Source: Bisporella sp. PMI_857
Taxonomy: Eukaryota > Ascomycota > Leotiomycetes > Helotiales > Helotiaceae
Assembly (NCBI GenBank): GCA_021307315.1
Contig: JAJSPD010000057.1
Span: 124,001 to 188,000, forward strand
Direction of reading: 5' to 3'
DNA length: 64,000 bases
A program made the position numbers and the translations under genes. Positions 24,394-35,209 of this stretch are shown in pieces; within the stretch, counting starts at the first letter, position 1, and each line of letters opens with the position of its first letter. The notes below the pieces were generated by a model that was not told the origin of the DNA, did no database searches, and was given only the letters and a program-made list of their open reading frames with translations.

Positions 24394-27300
24394 TTAAAAC
24401 ATCAACTCTCCCCCCCCTTCAACCCACGCCTCGCCAGCCTCCAGACCCCTCCCAAAAACCAGGATCCCCCCTTTCCGCACAACAACAAATTCTCTCCTCG
24501 CCTCTAAATACTCAATTATAAACGTCCCATCCACACACTGCCATTCCGGAAGCAGGAAGAAGTGTCTTTTCGTCCCCAACGTCAAGGAATTTGATTTTAG
24601 TGTGTCAAAACTGCATAGCCAGAAGGAGGTATCTAGGAAGAGGAGGGTGGTTCCAGATACAGCGATGATCTGCCGGATTTTGTGGACGTGTCTGGGCAGA
24701 TCGGGGATATCTATTGAGGTTGGGGGAGTACCAGAGAGTGATGAGGAGGAAGAAGTGAATTCTGAGGCGCGAAAGAATAAGAGTGTTGGCAGAAAATTTG
24801 TTGATGGCTTGTTTGGTTTCGAGAAATACGCGATAAGTTTGGAAGATTGCCGGACTTGGTTGAATGCCTGATGGGTCTGAGGGTGGCTTCCTATGTCAAT
24901 ATTTTGATTTGCATTGAACTCAGTAATATTGATGCTCGGGATGGAAGGCTTTCGAGGGGTAGATTGGACTTTATTAGCATTGGACCAGTTGTAGGAATGC
25001 ATTTGTTGATAATCAAGAGTTAAGAAATGCTCCGTCCGTAATGGATGGTTCGTCAAGATCATTTCGTCCTGGGCAAAGAGAGTGATCGGAGGGGCAATCA
25101 TCTTTCCCTCTATCGTGAAAGGAAACACAAAGTTCTTTCCTTGAACGAGAAAGCTACTGCCCACGGGATTGATCAGAAGGGCCATGACCGAGTCCTGAAC
25201 TCGCAACTGCTCAATTTGATTGCTCAGAGTGCAGACCGATCCAGATATCGTGATGTGGCTGACCAGAACTCGGCCAGACTCATCCGCAGTCATCAGTATC
25301 GACTTTTCCTTTGCAAATGCAATAGCGGTTACTCCCGTATTAGTAGCATGTCGGTAAATGATACTTCCTTCTGTAGCTGATTCCGTGTCGAAATATACCA
25401 CTGATCCATCTTGCTTTCCAGCGAAGACAAGACCTCCGTTCGGGTGGCAACACAGCGCCATGATTTCCGATTCTGGTGGTCCTTCAAGCATGCTAGTGGA
25501 TTTCGTTAGAAGCGTAACTGCTTGGCTCAAATCACTCTGACTTCCTTCATCTTGTTCATTAGAGACAAGAAGATCAGGTTCCCAGACTCGGTATTGTGAT
25601 CCACGGATATCGGCAAAACGAAGACTGTCACCACTAAATGCGATTGCCCTAATTCCATCTTCGTAGGCCTTGATGCGGTAAATGAGGGAAAGTCTATCTC
25701 CTCTAGTACCGCCAAATTCGAATACTTGTATTGTACCACGGGAGCTACCAGTTACGAGGGTTCTGCAATCTGGGGACGCAGCAAGGCAATGAGCGAAGAT
25801 ATCTGGACTTCGGAAGCGCAGTTCTGTGGATTCGACATCGTAGACTGCGAGTTCTCCGTCGCCGTAAGAGCTTATCAGGACATTAATTTCGGGACTGGAG
25901 TTAAATGCTAATGCGTCGATGGAGTAATGGCTCGTTGTCCTACTTGATTGCTGAGTGGTTTCCCTTATACAGCAGCCCATAAATTTCAATGTTCTCATGT
26001 TGAAAAGGTAGATTGGCAGTCCGCGATAGGCTACAGCTAGCACTGAATGGTCGGAGGAGAAGAGAGCCTTCGCAGGCTGCTGGCGCGGTCTGTTTACACC
26101 AGCGGTATCTTGAATGCTCCCAATCCAATCCCATTGCCTCGTATCGGTCTCTGCTCCAAAAATCCATGTCGTCGTATAATTCCCTTGCGTTGCAGCCGTG
26201 AGGCCGAGGCCGTTGCTCAAGAACATAAGAGAGAGAGCCTGGTGCTGAGTATCAAACGCCCATAGTTGCGCTCGTTTCGCTGGATTCCAAACTTTGAGTG
26301 TTCGTAATCCGCTGGAAGCAAGATATTCGTCCGCTGTGCTGAAAGCCAGCAGTTTAATCCTCTCTCCATGATTCAAGATTTGGTGTTCATTGGTTGAGTC
26401 GTGGCAGTAAAGAAGGATTGTGCCGTCAGCCATGCCAACCCCTGAGTATCGGTCTCCAAACGCAAGAGCACTGGTTTGTGATGTTGGATAGTCAATCCTG
26501 AGAAGGCAATCATCCCAGCTCTCGTCTTTGTGTCCTCTCAAAACTAAGCCTATGTGAGAAGATTCAAAAGCCTTCGAGATTTTGGATTCGGAAGGGCACA
26601 TTGCCGGTATCAAGGTGTGTATTGAAGACGGCGAAGTCATAAGAAAGGTTCCAAACTTGGCGCTAAGCTTGGCAAGGTCATTAATGCACATTGCCAAAGT
26701 CTCTTTGTCCTGGTCCAAGGGCGACAAATATTTGACCCTTCGCTTCAAGTATACCTGCAAGTTTTTGGCTGTCCGCAGAATTATTCCAAGACCACCTTTC
26801 CGGGCAGAATACTCAACCCATGCCAGAACTGGATTTCGAAGAAGAAACTTACACAATAGATCCCAAGTTGATTCCTCTTCAGAAGAGGATTTCTGTAAGT
26901 GGTCCGAGAAGAATTCTGACGCGTAACTCAGAAGCACATGGTTTTGGTTTAAATTCAAGCTAGCCGCTGCGTCAGGAGACCATTGCGATCGATAATGAAA
27001 GCTACCTAGCAACGTTTCGAGGCATATCTGCGCGATCCGAGTATGGTCCTCTTGTTTCTTGAGAGCCAGCCCGGGGTAGGTGCGTTGTTGTGACAAGTAT
27101 GTCTTCGCTGTCTGATGGATAATTTCGACCTCGCCTTTGAGGTTGATACACACCAACTGACCGCAAATAGCAGATATCGATTTTTCCAGATGGCGGACTG
27201 TTTGATTGACATCGAGCTTGATGGAAACCTGCAGCTCTTCGACTTTCAGTGGTCTCAATGACAGTAGCGTCCATGAAAATATGGACCTGGCTAACTTTGA

Positions 27301-29376
27301 GCCACGAGGGTTTCTGAGAAGCTCTTCAAGTATCTTCCTGTACAACTCATTCATGTCGGTGGGAACTTCGTTCAGGATTTCCTCTACTTCTTCTTGCGAG
27401 TAGGCTTGTTCCAATCGCTGAATGACTAACGATACCCAAAGAAAAGACCCAGATGCCTTGCTGAGGATCTTTGCTTCTAGATTCTTATGTCCTTCCTCGT
27501 CACTAACAGGGACCCGGTCCATCTTTGAGCGGATGAGGATGGCGAAATCGCTAACCGTGTCTTCCGGCTGCATCTGGTAGTGTAGAGATACCAAGTCCAG
27601 TTTTTCAATATCCCTATCAGTTTCCTGATTACTCCGACTAGTGAGAAATATTTTCAATTCAGGCGGTACCTGAACAAGAAAATTGACCAATACCGAGAAC
27701 CTTTGGCATTCGTCCAGCGCATCTAGGACCCAAATGTGACTCGAAGTATTCATATGCATAAAAATACATTCGACGAACAATTTTCGCCAAATGGTCCTCT
27801 CGTCCCACTTATCCAAGGAGGGCTGGGCTTCGAGGAGCTTACTGAGTATCCTGCCATCATTGGCGGCCATTTGATGGGCCAAGGAACGCAGACAGTCAGA
27901 AATGGTCGACTTTGTTGCAATACCTTTTCTGAAAAAGAAGAAACTACACTTTGCGGGACTTTTTTGGATCTCTTTGATGACATAGCTTGAAAGATACGAC
28001 TTTCCGAAGCCAGCATTCCCGGTCAGCCAGAAGATGGGCTTGCTGTCAAGTTGAGACGTACGCCATGTTATGTAAGGCTTCCTTGTCGACAGCCAGTCAC
28101 AGGTTCCAGGAGCCCGAGTGTCTTCAAATGCTAATAATTCATCTACTGGTGGCTCACTTACACCTGTCAGCTGAACCAATTGTCGACGGCGGAGGTCGGA
28201 CAAGATTAAGGATGCTTCGGAGACTGTGGAATGGGGTTGTCAGCAGGTCTTCTGATCGGTCCTGAACAAAAGTTATACCTTCAGCGGTGATGTCTTCAAT
28301 GGTTCTGACGAAATTGTTCCGTAGGGTCCTGTAATTGTGATCGTCTGGCGTCTGGAATTTACAAATAGTCCTATGATCAGCGTCGAGAGGCACAGGCTTT
28401 TCTTTCTCATAGCCCAAGGTAGCCGAAGACTCGTCAACAATCAGTACACTCACTTTCTTTGCTATCGTAGTCTTCTGCTTTTCATAGAAAGACCAGAGGT
28501 TTAGGTGCTTGCCAACATGCCGGAAACTATCATTAATTGACGCAATAGTTTCGGAATTAGGCCTCAACTCCGGAACGTAGGATTTCGGGTAAGAGACTTT
28601 GAGAATTGACTCTAGAGTCTTCGCAAGATTAGCCCCTCGATGGGGAGTCGCCAGAAAATATATGGTGTGGATGCGGTCGGCCAGTTCTCTGAAATCTGAA
28701 TCCTCTCTCGCGCTCATGAATGCCTTGTAGAAAAATAAGTCACGGGCCTTTGGGTTTGGATGTGGTGAACCGACCTTCTTAGCGACAATTCCACCCAGAC
28801 TGTGCGCCACCAGAACAACTTTCGTCTGTTGAGAATTAGCTTGGCATCGAGAACAGGAATGAATTGATTACCTACTTTACTTCTCCCAATATTGGGGTCA
28901 CAGTAAATTGCGTTGATCAGAGATCTCGCAAAATCACGGATGTTCAAGAAACTTTCTTTTCTCTGTACCCAATCTGCTGCATATCCAAAACTGTGTATGC
29001 GAACACAGCCGAATGCCTGGTCTTCGGCGAGCCATACTTTTGGCCAATACAACCCGGGGTCTGAACTTGCGGACCATGTCTTCCTCGAGCCTCCCCCTAA
29101 ACCATGTACGAATATGAAGTCAATCTGCGGTTCTGCCACGTCCCACAACAGATTAAGTCCCAGCGGTCCTTTGATATCGTCACCTGGATCACCATCTTCC
29201 TGTGCTTTGTCTTCTGCCACTGGTCTTCGGTGTGGGCTTAGTTTTCGAAAGACGCTAACCGCCCGTCCAAGTCGGCTTGGGCTCTCCGCTGACGATCGTC
29301 GTCGGAACTACAGTCTATCAGCCTTTCATTTCTTGATTGTGGATACTGGAACTTGAGAGCGACAGACCTGTGCCAT
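24394..29376 (-). CDS. NLR-like protein: alpha/beta-hydrolase, NACHT, WD40
   Basis: A STAND NTPase of the fungal NLR type, a group linked to non-self recognition and incompatibility. Exons 29376-29368, 29307-28876, 28825-28279 and 28223-24394 give 1605 residues. A further 51-nt stop-free intron (GTCGGT...CTACAAG, between AKK and AFMSARED) is likely and would remove 17 residues. The N-terminal alpha/beta-hydrolase (SesB-like; about 60-320) has IDFIFVHGLGGGSRKTWS, the nucleophile elbow VAHSLGGIVAKK and FLATPHRGANLA. The NACHT domain follows with Walker A GNAGFGKS (about 397) and Walker B IWVLDALDEC (about 492). Degenerate WD40 repeats fill the C-terminal half. The first exon has only 9 coding bases, so the start is inferred from splice phase and the Arg/Ser-rich leader common in this group. 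A 9-bp inverted repeat lies 25 bases upstream. Confidence 0.9.
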
Positions 29377-29400
29377 TGTGCACCGCTACGAAAGTGAAAT

Positions 29401-29430
29401 GTCAGGAGCGAATGCGAATAGGCTCCTGAC
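29401..29430. repeat. perfect 9-bp inverted repeat before the NLR start
   Basis: The arms GTCAGGAGC (29401-29409) and GCTCCTGAC (29422-29430) are perfectly complementary around a 12-base loop. They lie 25 bases upstream of the NLR start codon, so the repeat could be a protein-binding site in the promoter or a hairpin in the 5' leader. Chance is not excluded. Confidence 0.5.
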
Positions 29431-29989
29431 TAGGCATGCAGGGCTGAGTTTGTATTGCTATGGGCCTCCTCTGCGACTCTGTGAAGCTGGAAGGCCTCCA
29501 TTGCCCCATAGTCTTGCCTCTAGGTCAGAATGTTGCATCAGGAAGTGGATTGATATTACACGGCGCCAACGTCACGCCTGGCCAGCATTCAACCGCAGAA
29601 CCGCATATAGCGTGGGGTAAGCCTTGGTTCGCCGCGTTCTTCTAAACCAACAGGGCATTGGGCGCCAATGAAAAATGGCTAATCCCGCTATCTTGACCAT
29701 TAAAATCGCGTTTCTCGAAACACTATATACCAGCTTCGTTCCAAGGTAGGTATGCACAAAAACAGATGAGACCAGGACTTGAAACGCGGCCAGAAGGCTG
29801 CACCGATTTACGACGACACCAGCGAAGCGCCCTGTGTTACGCCAAGCTGTTGGTTATGGGTATTGCAACTCATACGCTCATAGCCAGCAAGACCATGGCG
29901 ATATTTAACAAGCCATTCGCCATTAGAAACCAAGATGGAAACAGCATCGTTCTGTTCTTAACTCACATCCCACAAGTTTGACATTTGCC
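29431..29989. other. divergent promoter region, NLR and fructosamine kinase
   Basis: The two genes flanking this gap are transcribed away from each other. No ORF with coding character is seen. The region must hold the promoters of both. Confidence 0.45.
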
Positions 29990-31236
29990 ATGGTCTCCTC
30001 AGCTCCACCCCTCGGAATTGAGGCTTTGTCTGGTACGTGGCCATCATCAAGAATGCCATGCATAAACTTAGAAGGAAAATACAGAGATTGGCCTGTTCCG
30101 AAATCCGTCAAAAATATCTTCTCATGGCTCGTCTGCATGGGCTCGCAGTTATAGGATTGACACCACGAATGAGCAAGGACAGGAGGAAAGTTACTTCATG
30201 AAGGTACAGCCTTTTCCATTTTGTGTCTCCGCCTTGTTCGATACTGATCTACACTAGGTCTCTGTAGGGGAACATGGCCGTGCAGCTTTGAAAGGAGAAT
30301 TCGAAGCCACCTCAAGCATTCACTTGATAGCTCCTGACTTTACTCCGAGACCGATCACATACGGTTCATTCAAGAGCATTGCCGATTCTCACTACTACAT
30401 CTGCAAATTCTATGAGTTGGCAGAAGAACTTCCTGAAGCAAGTGACTTCTGCTCCAAGCTTGCAGGATTACACAGTCAAAGCAAATCCCCAAACGGTAAG
30501 TTCGGCTTTCATGTGGTCACCTACAATGGTGACCTACCACAAGAAAATGGGTACGCGGACACTTGGGAAGAGTTCTTCATCAATGGTTTCAAGCACATGC
30601 TGAATTTGAACATTGAGAGAGGAGGGCCGTGGAAAGAGATGGAGGAGTTGAAGTCAGATATGATCAGCAAAGTCATTACCAGACTTCTGAGACCCCTGGA
30701 GACTGGTGGGCGTTCGATCAAGCCATCCCTCGTTCATGGTGATTTGTGGTGCGGGAACGCTGCAGTAGACACACAGACTGATCGCCCATTGATCTACGAT
30801 CCAGCAAGCTTTTACGCTCACAATGAATGTAAGATCTTTCCCATTTACTACAGGTGGGATTTACTGATAGGGGATAGATGAGATGGGAAACTGGCGTCCT
30901 GAGCGCAACAAGTTCTCGCGTAGCTATTTCAACGCGTATCATTCTCACATTCCGAAGTCATTTCCAGAAGAAGACTATGACGATAGGAATGCGTTGTATG
31001 CCATGTACGAGAGCTCTGTTGCCGTCGATTACCTGCAATGCTTACTCCAACAGGCGTTTTAATCTTCAAGCCGCTGCTTTATTTCCAGAAGTGGCAAGCT
31101 TCCGCGAATCGTAGGTCTCAAGAATAGTTCCCTCATAGAAAGTAGTTAACACGGACTTAGTGTGGTCTCTGAGATGAAGAGGCTAATTAAGAAGCATCCA
31201 GGTGGCTACGAGGGATGGGCAGAAATGCATGTTTAG
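29990..31236 (+). CDS. fructosamine-3-kinase family protein
   Basis: This protein-kinase-like fold enzyme probably phosphorylates sugar-amine (glycation) adducts, allowing their removal. Six exons (29990-30032, 30085-30203, 30258-30828, 30878-31004, 31054-31110, 31161-31236) give 330 residues, a normal length for the family. Key stretches are SSHGSSAWARSYRI, ESYFMKVSVGEHGRAALKGE (ATP-site region and lysine), KFGFHVVTYNGDLPQ, the catalytic loop SLVHGDLWCGNAAVDT with HGD, then LIYDPASFYAHNEYEMGNW (metal-binding Asp), and the tail IKKHPGGYEGWAEMHV. Splice phases all agree, and the first intron was chosen because only it keeps the frame with the upstream ATG. Related fungal proteins are often annotated only as 'fructosamine kinase'; the true substrate is not known. 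Confidence 0.92.
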
Positions 31237-31456
31237 ATCGCGAGAGTGGGGTGTCCTTGATCCAATTGAGTTTAGGGTGTAGTTTCTCTTTTCCATCTTA
31301 GCACGAATTGGGTTCACAGTCTCTTGTAGCAAATGTACTTATATCAAGCTCGTCATTGAATTATAGCTCACGGTAGACGCACAGTGTTGAGTGCTCCAAC
31401 TAGCACTGGCCTCGTCTGTAGATGTCACGCTAGTGCAAGGGGCTTAGCCAACACTC

Positions 31457-31470
31457 TTATATAAATAAAG
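31457..31470 (+). promoter_or_regulatory. TATA box of the aldo-keto reductase gene
   Basis: TTATATAAATAAAG lies about 70-85 bases before the reductase start codon and is followed by a CT-rich stretch, the usual fungal core-promoter layout. Its function is inferred from position. Confidence 0.5.
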
Positions 31471-31540
31471 CCCCTCTCCCCTCTACAGCCTCTCAAATTG
31501 CATTTTGTACAACTGAGTTGCAGCCGCCATATCCCCCACA

Positions 31541-32980
31541 ATGTCAACCGAGCCAGTCAATATGAACGGACTTCCGACATTCTTTTCGGTACAAGGAGTG
31601 TCAGTTCCAGCAGTCGGTTTTGGGACTTTCCAAAATGATGGCAACAATGATCGAGTGAAGGATCTCGTACTTAATGCGCTACGCTGTGGATATAGACACA
31701 TTGATACTGCTGCTGCTTATGGAAACGAGAGACAAGTTGGGGAGGCTATCAAAGAAAGTGGCATTCCGAGAGAGGATTTATTCATCACTACGAAATTGTA
31801 CGTGTCTGGTCCAAAATTTGGCCTGTTCAAACAAGGAGGGTGAGGAATTTATTTTGCTAATCAACTCTGCTTGTCCGATTTTAGAGCACAAACGTGGCAT
31901 GATCCTCAAGATGTTGAAGCCGCGCTTGATCAAAGCCTTCGGGAATTGGGTCTTGAATTCGGTGAGTTGCACTGTCCGGGAAATTGCATCATTATATTCT
32001 TTGCTAATCTAGTTCCACAGTTGATCTTTACCTAATGCATTGTGAGATCTTTTACACTTGTGAAGCAGGAGAAACCTGACATTCACAAAGTTCCCCATGC
32101 CTATGCTGCCGGGCCGAATCACACCACCCTTCGACATCCAAACAACAAGGTTTTAATTACTACCTTAATACCTAACATTTCAACAGAGAACTGAATACTG
32201 ACCTAAGCCACCCAGCCAGTCATTAACAAGGAGCTCTCGCGAGATTATCCCTTAACATGGAGAGCAATGGAGAAGCTCGTTGACTCAGGAAAGACAAGAC
32301 TGATTGGTATATACCATCTTGCTATGCATTATTTCTCTCGAGATTCAAGTGACTAACGGAGACTCAGGAGTCTCGAACTTCAACATACTCAAACTCCGCC
32401 GAGTTCTCGAGGCCGCGAGAATTCCACCAGCAGTCAATCAAGTGGAACTGCATCCGTGAGTTCAACCCACTGACAAGCACTCCTCCAGGCGATTCAACCA
32501 ACACATTACCGCATAGCTACCTTCCCCAAATTGGGCTCCTGAGGTTCTGTGCAGAGCATAGTATCCACGTCACAGGGCATCAACCACTTGGCGGCAACCC
32601 AGTCGCCGCCGTAAATCCCAACGCAGACCGGCCAGGGCCTTTACGAGATCCCGAGGTATGACGACCGCCTTCCCTTATTCCTTATATTCCATCGCGATTC
32701 CTGACATGGCATCTTCTAGATCCAAGAAATATCGAAAACAGCCAATCTCTCTCCAGCTCAAGTCCTTCTCGCATGGGCTCTCCACCGCCAAACCTCAGCC
32801 ATCCCCAAAACGGTTCAAACTTCTCGAATGGCTGAGAATATTGCGCTTTCTCCCCTCAGCGAGGCGGATAGAGCACGCATCGACCGAATCGCGGAAGATG
32901 GTCGCACTATTCGCTTCTTGGATCCAAGCGAACATATAAGATTTGATATCTTCGATGAAGAAGCGGACCAGCCTGTCTAA
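31541..32980 (+). CDS. aldo-keto reductase
   Basis: An NAD(P)H-dependent carbonyl reductase of the AKR superfamily. Eight exons (31541-31797, 31885-31961, 32021-32041, 32091-32149, 32216-32306, 32368-32455, 32517-32655, 32720-32980) give 330 residues, the normal length. Catalytic residues are visible: Asp and Tyr in HIDTAAAYGNE, Lys in ITTKLA and His in DLYLMHFPH. Further marks are GVSNFNILKLRRVLEAARIP, AVNQVELHPYLPQ, VLLAWALHRQTSAIPKT and the cofactor end SRMAENIALSPLSEADRARI. Exon 3 has only 21 bases, and splice phases agree throughout. It shares the plus strand with the kinase upstream. It is the last intact gene before the relic-rich region. The substrate cannot be named from sequence. 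Confidence 0.93.
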
Positions 32981-33533
32981 AGAGAAGTCTCAATATATTG
33001 GAGGCAATCTGCTCATTACCTGAGTATTCATTTGTAGGAGAACAGACTATTTAAGAGTGTTCAATACAGCTCTGGGGAATATATCGAGATTATATCCAAG
33101 AGTATCTCATGAGAATAAAATTCGGATCAATTCACTTCTACTATTCACAATTACCGTTTTTGGATAAAGCCGCTCACAAAAAGGAATAAATATATTTAAA
33201 ATGGGGTAAAAGCGCTAAACTCTAGTATTCTTGTATCAGGGTCAAGATTTCAACAAGGTCTGCCAAGAGTCCGAGGTGCCTCTGGGTCGCTTCAGGCTTC
33301 GCACCGATATAAAAGGTAAAGATTTTAGGGGGTTATTAAGATCTTTAGAGATTAGTCTTTTGAATTAAGCTTATTAATGCGAGAGCTATAAATATTTATT
33401 CCCTGTCTTATTATACCTTGTATTCTAATCTCTCCCTCTTTAGGGTAATAGTTCGTTATGATTCGTAGGCTCTATAAACCTAGTTCGGATATAATATAAT
33501 GCCGGAAATAAGAGAAAAATAATAACTATGTTT
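32981..33533. other. AT-rich gene-free stretch
   Basis: No ORF is present on either strand above chance length, and A/T-rich runs dominate. This is the left edge of the relic-rich region. Confidence 0.4.
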
Positions 33534-33836
33534 GAATCTCGAACAAGATTAGCCATGAGAAGAGATAACTCTGAAAATATCTTCGAATATCTCCTATCTC
33601 CTATATAATCTATCCTGGTAGAGGATATTGACGATAGTAATAATAGAAGTAATATCTTTGGGTCCCTAATAGTAGATAACTAGCTTATAGCTAAACGAGT
33701 CAAGGTCGGTGATATTAAGGCTAAAATCAGCAGGAAGAAAGCTGTAGTAAAGGAAAGAGTGATTCGGAACCGAATCGAAGAGCTTAAACTAGCTATCGAA
33801 GCAAGAGACCAAAGCCTGTACTACTACAACTTGTAG
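33534..33836 (+). pseudogene. decayed ORF, possibly from a transposon
   Basis: One frame reads about 100 codons with only two internal stops (TAA and TAG). It includes ESRTRLAMRRDNSENIFEYL, EDIDDSNNRSNIFGSLIVDN and KRVKVGDIKAKISRKKAVVK, then ERVIRNRIEELKLAIEARDQ. The charged, helix-prone sequence and AT-rich flanks look like the eroded end of a repeat-encoded protein, as left by point-mutation decay in fungi. I do not recognise the family; the transposon reading is inference. It ends in the palindromic repeat next to it. Confidence 0.4.
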
Positions 33837-33959
33837 TACTACAATCCAGACTACGTCAGTTTGGAGTAATCTAATTTAGTATATTATAACCTGGAGTACA
33901 TTGGCTTTCGACACTGCAATCTGCAATCTGCACTACTGCAGTTTGTAGTACTACAATCC
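33831..33959. repeat. two copies of a 17-bp repeat with a 14-bp palindrome
   Basis: TTGTAGTACTACAATCC occurs at 33831-33847 and again at 33943-33959. The first 14 bases, TTGTAGTACTACAA, are a perfect palindrome. Related CTACTACAAC and TGCAATCTGCAATCTGC motifs lie between and beside them. This could be the end structure of a mobile element remnant or simple repeat decay. Confidence 0.55.
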
Positions 33960-34559
33960 GGACCATTAGAACTTAAGGCACTGATTATCAACACTACTTA
34001 AAAACGGGATTATCACGTGCTAATACAACACAATCCTATATGAACTTCCGTCTATTCCAATAGTCCTCATTGTCTAGTTAAGGTCCATGATTAAGCTATA
34101 TTTAGAATATTTGTCTTCGTAGTAGTATGAATAGCTCACCTGAGGAATGTGTCACATGAACTCACATGATAAGGTTTTGTTCCCGTCCCTACATATGGGC
34201 ATTTTGCATTTCTGCATTTTGTAGACAGGCAGACAGTGATATCTATTTATGGTTGTTAGTGGTGACAGATTTCGGACCCTTGGTTAGGCGAACCGGGCTC
34301 GGAAGGCCCTCGCTAAAACAGGATGAGTAAACGGAAACAGACCTTATTCATGCCCGAGACGGCCTGACCAAAGGTGTAGCGTTAGTTACGTTAGTACAGA
34401 CATCAAAATTTCGTGATATAACAAGTAGTCTGTTAAAACACAAATTTGTAATGTGCATGCAAAGTCTGAGTAGCGGACGGAGAGGTAGTGGAGTAAGCCT
34501 TGTTGGAAGAAGGGAAGAAAGAGCAATGATTATGTGGAGGAGATTAATTTGGTTGCAAA

Positions 34560-35060
34560 TTCTGTATGACAAATCTAATCTTGCATCGGGAAACGTGTAC
34601 TTTGCGCTCGTCGTATTAGACAGGCGTGAGGGAAATGCAGAGTTGGCAGAGATGAAATTTTCAGAAGCATAGAAGCTATGGTTAAAGGGTGACAAGCTCG
34701 CACGAATCACTTTAATGGAGCTTGTATGTATAGAATGGGATGTTGTGCACTGGAGCAAAGGAGTGTGCAGACTGCTATGCTAGTATCTTCTGTATATGGT
34801 ATCTTTTGACTGACTACGCCAGTGGCCATCTACGTCGCGCTTTTCTTGTGACGGCCCTTCACAAGACTGCTATGGTTGGTGAATATGCACGAACACTCTG
34901 TAAGTTAGCGGGGGCGTTGGGACAGGAAATTTGTTCAGAGCGAGAATCTAGCAGAATGAGAGATGAGGCTGAAAGACTTCTGCGGATCCGTACTCCAAGT
35001 GCGATTGGTCGAGGGATCCAAAAATAGTACGATGATCTAGTCTACATTGTGTGGCGTTGA
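34560..35060 (+). pseudogene. relic of a TPR-repeat protein, C-terminal part
   Basis: Pieces in shifting plus-strand frames match the C-terminal part of fungal tetratricopeptide-repeat proteins: NLASGNVYFALVVLD, AEMKFSEA then KLWLKGDK, HLRRAFLVTALHK, TAMVGEYARTLCKLAGALGQ, SSRMRDEAERLLRIRTPS. After an in-frame TAG comes YDDLVYIVWR and a TGA, the usual end of such proteins as I recall them. At least two in-frame TAGs and two frameshifts break it. In the family the TPR block often follows an NB-ARC or similar core, which is absent here. No product is expected. Confidence 0.75.
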
Positions 35061-35209
35061 TTGTATTGAGGTCACGAGCTCCCTAAAATATCAAATTTAA
35101 TGAATAAGGTAAGGGTTTATCTAACCTTATCTAGTTTGATAGTGGTCTAGCAGTTGAAGGCGGCTGGGGAAAGTGCTTCTCCTTGCTTAGCCTAAGATAC
35201 TACAATTTC

